Shown here piece after piece: positions 42,048 through 48,926 of a stretch of 64,000 bases of DNA; position 1 is the stretch's first letter, and each line of letters begins with the position of its first letter. The translations under genes were made by a program, and so were the position numbers. Below the pieces are notes generated by a model, which made no database searches, was not told where the DNA came from, and was given only the letters and a program-made list of their open reading frames with translations. Source of the DNA: JAUIAI01 sp050633665 (GTDB taxonomy: Bacteria > Pseudomonadota > Gammaproteobacteria > Burkholderiales > Burkholderiaceae_E). The stretch is from assembly GCA_050633665.1 (NCBI GenBank), contig JBOEGY010000007.1:744001-808000 (forward strand), read 5' to 3'.

Positions 42048-42073
42048 GTCGCAGTGACAGTAAGGTTGGTTCA
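42048..42073 (-). promoter_or_regulatory. ECF-type promoter-like motif TGAACC-N16-CGAC upstream of the sigma operon (autoregulation)
   Basis: On the minus strand TGAACC (42073-42068) and CGAC (42051-42048) are 16 bases apart. The decamer TGAACCAACC is shared with the site before the curlin-like gene. A second TGAACC on this strand at 42119-42114 has CGAC only at a 19-base gap. Confidence 0.55.
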
Positions 42074-42445
42074 CCCGAACGGGTTGGCTTGTCGGGAATT
42101 AACGGAGTCTAACGGTTCAGGTGGCTGATTTGACGGCCACCAGGAACAATTTCGATTCATCCACAGTGTAACGGTTCTTTAATTTTAAAAAACAATGGCT
42201 TAGCTGGGAATCGCCATTTCTGGCGGGATTAACCCAAATGAAGTTTCCAAACAGACCCAATCGAGTGAGGCCGTGCTCGCCGCATTGCTCCTTAAGAACT
42301 AACAACACCTCGGGGTATCGGTCTTATAACGCCGCTCCCGCAGTGCGGCTGTTCGCGGCAGGCTTGTGGCCGGCTAAAACAGAACCGGCCAGCCGGTGGG
42401 TCCGAAGAAATCTGCCCGACTAAATGATTGATTACAGCTTCCCGG

Positions 42446-42474
42446 TTGAAATATCGCTACACCGCCCTTATTAT
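42446..42474 (+). promoter_or_regulatory. Sigma-70 promoter of groESL
   Basis: TTGAAA (42446-42451), a 17-base spacer and TATTAT (42469-42474) form a near-consensus promoter. The last base of the -10 element is the first base of the CIRCE operator, so repressor binding would block initiation. Confidence 0.8.
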
Positions 42475-42500
42475 TAGCACTCGCCGGCAATGAGTGCCAG
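42474..42500 (+). promoter_or_regulatory. CIRCE operator (HrcA binding site)
   Basis: TTAGCACTC, a nine-base spacer and GAGTGCCAG match the TTAGCACTC-N9-GAGTGCTAA operator in 16 of 18 arm positions. It places groESL under HrcA repression, released by heat shock. Confidence 0.9.
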
Positions 42501-42620
42501 CCCTGCCAGATTGGGCATGTGTTTTGGTTGTCATTTTCCGGTCTGAATCCAGGTGCCCTGCCCGTACCGTACGGTCATTGGCATTTTTCTTTTTACAATC
42601 AGTAGTTTAGGAGATAACGC

Positions 42621-42911
42621 ATGAAACTGCGTCCTCTGCATGATCGCGTGATCATCAAGCGCATGGACAACGAGCGCAAGACCGCCTCCGGCATCGTCTT
42701 GCCCGAAAATGCTGCAGAAAAGCCCGATCAGGGCGAAGTATTGGCAGTTGGTGAAGGAAAAGCAGGCGACGACGGCAAAGTCCGTCCGATGGCTGTTAAA
42801 ACCGGCGACAAAGTCTTGTTCGGTAAGTACAGCGGCCAGGCCGTCAAAGTTGACGGCGACGAAGTTCTGGTAATGCGCGAAGAAGACATCATGGCGATTG
42901 TCGAAGGCTGA
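42621..42911 (+). CDS. groES: Co-chaperonin GroES
   Basis: The 96-residue protein is full length and typical: MKLRPLHDRVIIKRMDNERK, TASGIVLPENAAEKPDQGEVLAVG, the roof/barrel segment VLFGKYSGQAVKVDGDE and the end MREEDIMAIVEG. The mobile loop (residues about 17-32) that contacts GroEL is intact. It caps the GroEL ring in the cytoplasm. The wording is closest to betaproteobacterial GroES as I recall it. TAGGAGATAAC precedes the ATG. It is the first gene of the CIRCE-controlled operon, 55 bases ahead of groEL. Confidence 0.98.
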   Translation: MKLRPLHDRVIIKRMDNERKTASGIVLPENAAEKPDQGEVLAVGEGKAGDDGKVRPMAVKTGDKVLFGKYSGQAVKVDGDEVLVMREEDIMAIVEG

Positions 42912-42966
42912 ATCAGCGCCCGACCGTCTAAAGACTAATCACTGCAATTCAAGGAGTTTTTGAATC

Positions 42967-44613
42967 ATGGCAGCAAAACAGGTTCTATTCCATGACGAGG
43001 CTCGCACTCGTATGGTTGAAGGCATTAACCTGCTGGCTAACGCCGTCAAGGTTACGCTTGGCCCCAAAGGCCGTAACGTCGTACTGGAGCGTAGTTTTGG
43101 CTCCCCCACCGTCACCAAGGATGGTGTTTCTGTCGCCAAGGAAATCGAACTGAAAGACAAGTTCGAGAACATGGGCGCCCAAATGGTCAAGGAAGTAGCT
43201 TCCAAGACTTCAGACCTCGCCGGTGACGGCACCACCACGGCTACCGTGCTGGCTCAGAGCATTGTTCGCGAAGGCATGAAGTACGTTGCCGCCGGCATGA
43301 ACCCGATGGATCTCAAGCGCGGTATCGACAAAGCCGTCGTTGCACTGGTTGAGCAGCTCGCTGCTAACAGCAAGCCTTGCAGCACCCACAAAGAGATCGC
43401 CCAGGTTGGCTCCATTTCAGCCAACTCAGACGCAGAAATCGGTGACATCATCTCCTCGGCCATGGAAAAAGTCGGCAAGGAAGGCGTCATTACCGTTGAA
43501 GACGGCAAGTCTCTGAACAACGAACTCGACGTTGTTGAAGGCATGCAGTTCGATCGCGGTTACCTGTCTCCCTACTTCATCAACAACCCGGATCGTCAGG
43601 TTGCTGTGCTGGAAGACCCGTTCATCCTGCTGCACGACAAGAAGATCAGCAACATCCGTGATCTGCTGCCGGTACTTGAGAAAGTCGCCAAGACCAGCCG
43701 TCCGCTGTTGATTCTGTCTGAAGAAGTTGAAGGCGAAGCCCTCGCGACTCTGGTTGTCAACAACATTCGCGGCATTCTGAAGACCTGCGCCGTCAAGGCT
43801 CCGGGCTTTGGTGATCGTCGCAAGGCAATGCTCGAAGACATGGCTATTCTGACTGGCGGTACCGTCATCTCAGAAGAAACCGGTATGACGCTCGAAGCCG
43901 CTGAACTGACCGAACTCGGTGAGTGTGCCCGCATCGAAATCGGCAAAGAGAACACCACGATCATCGACGGCAAAGGCGAAACCGCTGTCATCGAGAACCG
44001 TGTCAAGGCTATTCGCGCTCAGATCGAAGAAGCGACCAGCGATTACGACCGTGAGAAACTGCAAGAGCGCGTGGCCAAGCTGGCCGGCGGTGTTGCCGTG
44101 ATTCGCGTCGGTGCTGCGACCGAAGTCGAAATGAAAGAGAAGAAAGCCCGCGTTGAAGACGCTCTGCACGCAACCCGCGCCGCTGTCGAAGAAGGCATCG
44201 TGGCTGGTGGTGGTGTTGCCCTGCTGCGCGCCCGCTCGCAAATCAAGGTTGCCGGCGACAATGCTGACCAGGATGCCGGTGTCAAGATCGTGATGCGTGC
44301 GGTTGAAGAGCCTCTGCGCCAGATCGTTGCCAACTGCGGCGACGAAGCCAGTGTTGTTGTTGCCAAAGTGTTGGAAGGCGAAGGAAACTTCGGCTACAAC
44401 GCAGCTAACGGCGACTACGGTGATCTGGTCGAAATGGGTGTTGTTGACCCGGCCAAGGTCTCACGTACGGCTCTGCAAAATGCTGCATCTATTGCCGGCC
44501 TGATGCTCACCACCGACGCCATGGTTGGTGAGTTGCCTGATGACAAGCCTGCCGCCGGTGGTGGCATGCCTGACATGGGTGGCATGGGTGGCATGGGCGG
44601 CATGGGCATGTAA
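42967..44613 (+). CDS. groEL: Chaperonin GroEL
   Basis: The 548-residue protein has all expected parts: the N-terminal equatorial segment NAVKVTLGPKGRNVVLE, the ATP-binding DLAGDGTTTATVLAQSI, the apical domain with FDRGYLSPYFINNPD, VEGEALATLVVNNIRG, the family signature AAVEEGIVAGGGVALLRA, and the flexible GGM-repeat tail ending GGMGGMGM. It folds nonnative proteins in the cytoplasm with GroES. AAGGAG precedes the ATG. The sequence reads as betaproteobacterial-like (for example KTSDLAGDGTTTATV and MLEDMAILTGG). A strong terminator follows. Confidence 0.98.
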   Translation: MAAKQVLFHDEARTRMVEGINLLANAVKVTLGPKGRNVVLERSFGSPTVTKDGVSVAKEIELKDKFENMGAQMVKEVASKTSDLAGDGTTTATVLAQSIVREGMKYVAAGMNPMDLKRGIDKAVVALVEQLAANSKPCSTHKEIAQVGSISANSDAEIGDIISSAMEKVGKEGVITVEDGKSLNNELDVVEGMQFDRGYLSPYFINNPDRQVAVLEDPFILLHDKKISNIRDLLPVLEKVAKTSRPLLILSEEVEGEALATLVVNNIRGILKTCAVKAPGFGDRRKAMLEDMAILTGGTVISEETGMTLEAAELTELGECARIEIGKENTTIIDGKGETAVIENRVKAIRAQIEEATSDYDREKLQERVAKLAGGVAVIRVGAATEVEMKEKKARVEDALHATRAAVEEGIVAGGGVALLRARSQIKVAGDNADQDAGVKIVMRAVEEPLRQIVANCGDEASVVVAKVLEGEGNFGYNAANGDYGDLVEMGVVDPAKVSRTALQNAASIAGLMLTTDAMVGELPDDKPAAGGGMPDMGGMGGMGGMGM

Positions 44614-44655
44614 TGCCAGCCGCGATCACTGGGCCAGTGGTCCAGTAGTCTCATG

Positions 44656-44692
44656 CAAAAGCCCCCGTGGGAAACTACGGGGGCTTTTGTTA
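44656..44692 (+). terminator. Rho-independent terminator of groESL
   Basis: CAAAAGCCCCCGT pairs with ACGGGGGCTTTTG around a short loop, with the T-run at the 3' side of the stem, 42 bases after the groEL stop. Confidence 0.92.
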
Positions 44693-44740
44693 TTACATCT
44701 TCCGATCCTGATTCGCCGTCCCAAGTCGCCCAAACCGTCC

Positions 44741-45181
44741 ATGCAAACCGACCAGCAAACCCTCGTCATAGAAACGCCCGGCCGCGGCTCTACCGAAATC
44801 ACCAACCAGGTGGCTAAAGCCGTCCGTTCAGCCCGCATTCAAACCGGTTTATGCCAGGTCTTTGTCAGACATACCAGCGCCTCGCTGATGATCACGGAAA
44901 ACGCCGATCCCGGCGTCCGCGTAGACCTGGAAACCCTGTTGGCCAGATTTGCTCCCGACGGAGACCCCGAATATGAGCATGATGATGAAGGCGAAGATGA
45001 CATGGCCGCTCACGCCCGATCACTGCTAACCGGCTCAAGCATCAGCGTTCCGATTGGCAACAGTCGCCTGCTACTGGGCACCTGGCAGGGAATTTACCTC
45101 TATGAGCATCGCCGCCATCCGCACCGAAGGGAATTGATCATCACGCTTATCGGATCAAGAGGCGCGCACGAGAGCCGGTAA
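44741..45181 (+). CDS. YjbQ/UPF0047 family protein
   Basis: ATG 44741 gives 146 residues; the frame is open upstream through the groEL terminator but that part is not coding. The family hallmarks are present: FVRHTSASLMITENADPGVRVDLE and the C-terminal LLLGTWQGIYLYEHRRHPHRREL, with conserved His and Glu residues lining a metal-like pocket. YjbQ proteins are small trimeric enzymes reported to have weak thiamine-phosphate synthase activity; the physiological role is unclear. Its 3' end overlaps that of the convergent LRAT-like gene by 27 bases. Confidence 0.92.
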   Translation: MQTDQQTLVIETPGRGSTEITNQVAKAVRSARIQTGLCQVFVRHTSASLMITENADPGVRVDLETLLARFAPDGDPEYEHDDEGEDDMAAHARSLLTGSSISVPIGNSRLLLGTWQGIYLYEHRRHPHRRELIITLIGSRGAHESR

Positions 45182-45646
45182 CAACACCGGGCGGCATGCC
45201 CGGCTGAACGCGGCGATGGCGCGAAGCAATCGAAGCGACGGCGCAACGCCCAGCCATTTACGCCAGGTTTCGACCTGTTCACTGCGGGCCTCTCCTACCC
45301 GGCACCAGGCGCAGAAATGTTCGCAGTTGTTAGTCACGATCTGATAGTCATTTTCGCCAATTCTTGAGCGGGCCCGGCGAACGACCTCGCGTTTACCGAA
45401 GCGCGCTGGCTGGCGCGCTTCGACCGACCAGCCCCGCCCCTCGGCGAACGCCTCAAGCGTGGTTTCCTCGACCGCACCGCGATGAAACCCCCGACACAGA
45501 CCAGCATAGTGAATCACGCGTCCTGAGCCGACATAAATGCCGTGATGCGTGTAACCCCGCCGTGGGGTTATCAAATGAGCGCCAGGCAGTGGCAGAGCCG
45601 CTGACGGGGCATTCTGAGCGATTTCTTCCTGGACTGATGGGTTCAT
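45155..45646 (-). CDS. LRAT/NC-domain (NlpC/P60-like) protein
   Basis: The 163-residue protein has the lecithin-retinol acyltransferase-type core: GAHLITPRRGYTHHGIYVGSGRVIHYAG supplies the catalytic His (with a second His), and ivTNNCEHFCAWCRVGEARSEQ supplies the nucleophilic Cys in NCEHF. Bacterial members are thiol hydrolases or acyltransferases acting on lipids or peptides, none well defined. There is no signal peptide. A hydrophobic C-terminal stretch (LRLLRAIAAFSRACRPVLLPALV) may associate with membranes. AGGAG lies seven bases before the ATG. Confidence 0.87.
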   Translation of the reverse strand: MNPSVQEEIAQNAPSAALPLPGAHLITPRRGYTHHGIYVGSGRVIHYAGLCRGFHRGAVEETTLEAFAEGRGWSVEARQPARFGKREVVRRARSRIGENDYQIVTNNCEHFCAWCRVGEARSEQVETWRKWLGVAPSLRLLRAIAAFSRACRPVLLPALVRAS

Positions 45647-45767
45647 GGCTTAGGCTCCTGTTGCCATGAGTGGCCGCTCAGCCCGATCAGGTTCATCCGC
45701 TTACAATCAGGCTTCACGGTGGCCACAGCCACCCTCAGCTTTTCTCCTATTTCCTGATGAGACCCCG

Positions 45768-46850
45768 ATGCGAGACACCTTTAATTTCAGTGCCGGTCCG
45801 GCCACGCTTCCCGAACAAGTATTGCAACAAGCAGCCGCAGAGATGCTTGATTGGCAGGGGTGCGGTCATTCCGTGATGGAAATGAGTCATCGGGGCAAGC
45901 AATATATGAGCATCCACGCACAGGCCGAGGCCGACCTGCGCGAACTCATGTCGATTCCGGCTAACTACAAGATCCTGTTTCTGCAAGGCGGCGCCACCTT
46001 GCAGTTCTCGGCGGTTCCGATGAACCTGATGCGCGAAGGCGCCGGCGCGGACTACATTCACACTGGCCAGTGGTGCAAAAAAGCGATTGCCGCTGCCAAA
46101 CAGTTTGGCCCGGTCAATATTGCTGCATCCAGCGAGGCCGCCGGCTTCAATCACGTCCCCGACCCGGCAAGCTGGGATCTGAAATCAGATGCCAGCTATG
46201 TCCATATCTGCCTGAACGAGACCATTGGCGGTGTTGAATACTTCTTCACACCGCAGACCGGTGATGTACCACTGGTCGGCGATATTTCGTCGACGTTTCT
46301 TTCGCGTCCGGTGGACGTCAGTCAATATGGTGTGCTGTATGGCGGCGCGCAAAAAAACATTGGCCCGGCCGGCCTGACCATCGTCATCGTTCGGGAAGAT
46401 CTGCTCGGGCTCGCCCGGCCGGGAACGCCACAACCGCTCGACTACAAAGCGAATGCGGATGCCGACTCCATGCTTAACACCCCGCCAACGTTTGCGGTTT
46501 ATGTTGCCGGCCTGGTGTTTCAGTGGCTCAAGAAAAACGGTGGCCTGACCGGGATTGAAAAACTGAACCAGGAAAAAGCGGCTTTGCTGTACAAGGCCAT
46601 TGACCAAAGCAGTTTCTACAACAACCCGGTCGCTCTGGAAAACCGCTCGCGCATGAATGTGCCGTTTACGCTGGCAGACTCGGCGCTTGATGAAGCCTTT
46701 CTCAAAGGAGCTGAGCAACAAAAACTGATTCAGCTCAAAGGGCACCGGTCTGTGGGTGGCATGCGGGCGTCTATTTACAACGCCATGCCGATAGCCGGGG
46801 TACAACGGCTGGTCGAGTATATGCAGGCATTCGAAAAGTCCCACGGCTAA
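45768..46850 (+). CDS. serC: Phosphoserine aminotransferase
   Basis: ATG 45768 gives 360 residues, the usual length of SerC; the frame is open 102 bases upstream but this start matches the family (MRDTFNFSAGPATLPEQVLQ). Diagnostic segments are EMSHRGKQY, FLQGGATLQFSAVPMNL, DISSTFLSRPVDVSQYGVLY and the PLP lysine in YGGAQKNIGPAGLT, ending GHRSVGGMRASIYNAMP. It converts 3-phosphohydroxypyruvate to phosphoserine with glutamate, and also serves pyridoxal phosphate synthesis. serA follows after 13 bases, so the two serine-pathway genes form an operon. Confidence 0.96.
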   Translation: MRDTFNFSAGPATLPEQVLQQAAAEMLDWQGCGHSVMEMSHRGKQYMSIHAQAEADLRELMSIPANYKILFLQGGATLQFSAVPMNLMREGAGADYIHTGQWCKKAIAAAKQFGPVNIAASSEAAGFNHVPDPASWDLKSDASYVHICLNETIGGVEYFFTPQTGDVPLVGDISSTFLSRPVDVSQYGVLYGGAQKNIGPAGLTIVIVREDLLGLARPGTPQPLDYKANADADSMLNTPPTFAVYVAGLVFQWLKKNGGLTGIEKLNQEKAALLYKAIDQSSFYNNPVALENRSRMNVPFTLADSALDEAFLKGAEQQKLIQLKGHRSVGGMRASIYNAMPIAGVQRLVEYMQAFEKSHG

Positions 46851-46863
46851 GCGGAAGACCCCC

Positions 46864-48039
46864 ATGACATTCAAAGTTCAGGTTCTCAACAACATCTCGA
46901 ACGCCGGTCTTTCAGAACTACCGGACGATCTATACACACTCAGTGACGACGGCACCAGCCCCGATGCGGTTTTGCTGCGTTCCGCCGATATGCACAGCAT
47001 GACTATCCCCGACTCGGTCCAGGCCATCGCCCGAGCCGGTGCCGGTACCAACAACATTCCGGTCGCGGCGATGAGTGAACGCGGAGTGCCGGTTTTCAAT
47101 GCCCCCGGTGCAAATGCCAATGCGGTCAAAGAGCTGGTTCTGGCGGCAATGCTGATGGCGGCCCGCAACCTGCCTGACGCTCTAGCCTATGTCGAAAAAC
47201 TTGACAGCCATGCATCAGACTTGGCGAGGCAGGTCGAAGACGGCAAAAAAGCCTACGGTGGCTATGAATTAAGCGGCAAGACTCTCGGCGTGATCGGACT
47301 CGGAAAGATCGGCTGTCTGGTAGCCGATGCAGCGATCGCGCTCGGTATGAAAGTGGTCGGATACGACCCGAACATCACCGTGGAAGCGGCCTGGAACCTG
47401 TCAAGCCAGGTCGTGAAAGCCAATGCAACCGCCGACCTGCTACGGCAATGTGATTTCGTCACAATCCACGTCCCGCTGATCGACGCCACCCGCAATCTGA
47501 TCAACGCCCAGGCCATCGAGCACATGAAGGACTCTGCGGTTCTGCTGAACTTCTCGCGCGCCGGTGTGGTTGACGAAACAGCGACCGTCCAGGCGCTGGC
47601 CGAAAAAAGACTGGGCCGTTATGTCTGCGACTTTCCGACCGAAACCACTCTGCATCAACCTGGTCTGATCACCCTGCCTCATCTGGGTGCGTCCACCGTC
47701 GAGGCCGAAGACAATTGCGCCCGGATGGTCGCGCGGCAATTGCGGGCTTTTCTTGAGCACGGCGATGTTCGCAATACGGTGAATTTTCCTGTGGTCGAAA
47801 TGCCGCGCGAGTCCAGCTATCGGCTGGCAATTTGCAATGCGAACATGCCGAACATGGTTGGCCAGATATCAACGGTAATGGCGAGCGCCAGCCTGAATAT
47901 TCACAACATGATCAATAAATCGCGTGGCGAAGTCGCCTATACCCTGCTCGATGTTGACAGCCCTGTCCTGCGGCCAGTGATAGATTCGCTCTGCGCTATC
48001 GACGGCGTGCTCACGGTCCGGTATCTTCCACTACGATAA
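46864..48039 (+). CDS. serA: D-3-phosphoglycerate dehydrogenase
   Basis: The 391-residue protein is a D-isomer-specific 2-hydroxyacid dehydrogenase: NAPGANANAVKELVLAAML, the NAD-binding GVIGLGKIGCLVADAA, the substrate Arg in NFSRAGVVDE and the catalytic His in TLPHLGASTVEAEDNCA. The C-terminal 70 residues form an ACT domain (NMPNMVGQISTVMASASLNI), as in short SerA enzymes subject to serine feedback. It oxidises 3-phosphoglycerate, the first step of serine synthesis, and lies directly after serC. The family call is firm; the role follows from the serC context and the ACT domain. Confidence 0.95.
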   Translation: MTFKVQVLNNISNAGLSELPDDLYTLSDDGTSPDAVLLRSADMHSMTIPDSVQAIARAGAGTNNIPVAAMSERGVPVFNAPGANANAVKELVLAAMLMAARNLPDALAYVEKLDSHASDLARQVEDGKKAYGGYELSGKTLGVIGLGKIGCLVADAAIALGMKVVGYDPNITVEAAWNLSSQVVKANATADLLRQCDFVTIHVPLIDATRNLINAQAIEHMKDSAVLLNFSRAGVVDETATVQALAEKRLGRYVCDFPTETTLHQPGLITLPHLGASTVEAEDNCARMVARQLRAFLEHGDVRNTVNFPVVEMPRESSYRLAICNANMPNMVGQISTVMASASLNIHNMINKSRGEVAYTLLDVDSPVLRPVIDSLCAIDGVLTVRYLPLR

Positions 48040-48071
48040 TTCAAATCACGTCTATACGCAGGAGACCAACC

Positions 48072-48491
48072 ATGAGCGGTTTTATGATTTTTGCCCTTGG
48101 CCTGATTGTCGGCTGGGTGGCATGCAAGTTTATGCCGAGTTCAGATGCCGGGCCGGCCGGCGAGCAAGCCGCCGCTGGCGCCCCGCCCGTCTTCACACCG
48201 GTAACTTCACAAGCCCCTGCCCCTGTGGCAAGCACCGCTGCCGCTGCGGAGGCTCAGCCAACAGCCAGTCGTGATGCAGTCAGCACCGAGTTACATGCCG
48301 CGCGCGGTGAAATCAATGCCAACAAAGCCGAAATCAAGCGGCTTGAGAGCGAATTGGATGCCGCCCGGCGCAACCTGCTGGCGGCCCGACACAGCGCCTC
48401 CAACCACGGCAGCACGATTGCAGCGCTGCGCGACCAGGCCAGCGTACTGCAGCGCGAGCTGAAGGCCGCCCTGGCAGCGGCCAAGCAGTAA
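48072..48491 (+). CDS. Small membrane-anchored coiled-coil protein
   Basis: The 139-residue protein begins with one membrane helix (GFMIFALGLIVGWVACKFM), then an Ala/Pro-rich linker (around 25-75), and a C-terminal coiled coil of about 60 residues (ELHAARGEINANKAEIKRLESELDAARRNLLAA split by heptads). No family is recognised. AGGAG precedes the ATG, 33 bases after serA, so it may be co-transcribed with the serine genes, with no evident functional tie. Confidence 0.7.
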   Translation: MSGFMIFALGLIVGWVACKFMPSSDAGPAGEQAAAGAPPVFTPVTSQAPAPVASTAAAAEAQPTASRDAVSTELHAARGEINANKAEIKRLESELDAARRNLLAARHSASNHGSTIAALRDQASVLQRELKAALAAAKQ

Positions 48492-48497
48492 GCCAGC

Positions 48498-48926
48498 CTA
48501 AGACTCTGGCTCCAGTGGCACTAACAGGCCACTGGAGGTTGCCGTGGCCAGCAATTTGCCGCTGGCGTCCCGCAAAGTGGCCTCCATTGCGGCCACTTTG
48601 CGCCCCCGCCTCACGACCCAGCCACTGGCCAGCACCTTACCCGGGCCCACGCGCTCCAGAAACCGCACGTTGATATCCAGGCTCGCGACAGTTAACACCG
48701 GCTGAGTTGTCAGGAGGACCGCATGCGCCATCGCGGCGTCCATCCAGGCGGTAATATACCCACCCTGGGCAATGCTGGCATTGGTATGACAGAACTCAGG
48801 CAGGCAACTGAATTCAAGCGTCGCCAGAGGCTTGTCATGATTCAGTTCAACGACTTGCATGCCCCCCAGGGCTTGCATCAATTCAGGATTCGGCGAAACC
48901 AACGACTGCGGATCAATCGCCATCAA
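48498..48926 (-). CDS. PaaI-like hotdog-fold thioesterase
   Basis: The 142-residue protein has the hotdog thioesterase pattern: CHTNASIAQGGYITAWMDAAMAHAV carries the G-G-x-x-x-x-x-x-D-x-A motif of PaaI-type acyl-CoA thioesterases, followed by ASLDINVRFLERVGPGKVLASGWVVRRGRKVAAMEATL. It hydrolyses aberrant or stalled CoA esters. Its ATG overlaps the stop of the paaZ-like gene (ATGA), which fits a rescue role for CoA esters in phenylacetate-type ring degradation. The exact substrate is inferred only from that context. Confidence 0.87.
   Translation of the reverse strand: MMAIDPQSLVSPNPELMQALGGMQVVELNHDKPLATLEFSCLPEFCHTNASIAQGGYITAWMDAAMAHAVLLTTQPVLTVASLDINVRFLERVGPGKVLASGWVVRRGRKVAAMEATLRDASGKLLATATSSGLLVPLEPES

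Larger units (their letters stand above)
42041..42620. other. Intergenic region between the sigma operon and groES
   Basis: The 580-base gap between divergent transcripts holds the ECF-like motif for the sigma operon at one end, and the sigma-70 promoter, CIRCE operator and groES leader at the other. The middle (about 42120-42440) has AT-rich patches and no convincing gene; short open frames there lack coding character. Confidence 0.6.

Noticed and set aside
42114..42119. Second TGAACC on the minus strand upstream of the sigma gene
   Set aside because: The nearest CGAC is 19 bases away, not 16, so it does not fit the pattern of the other copies.
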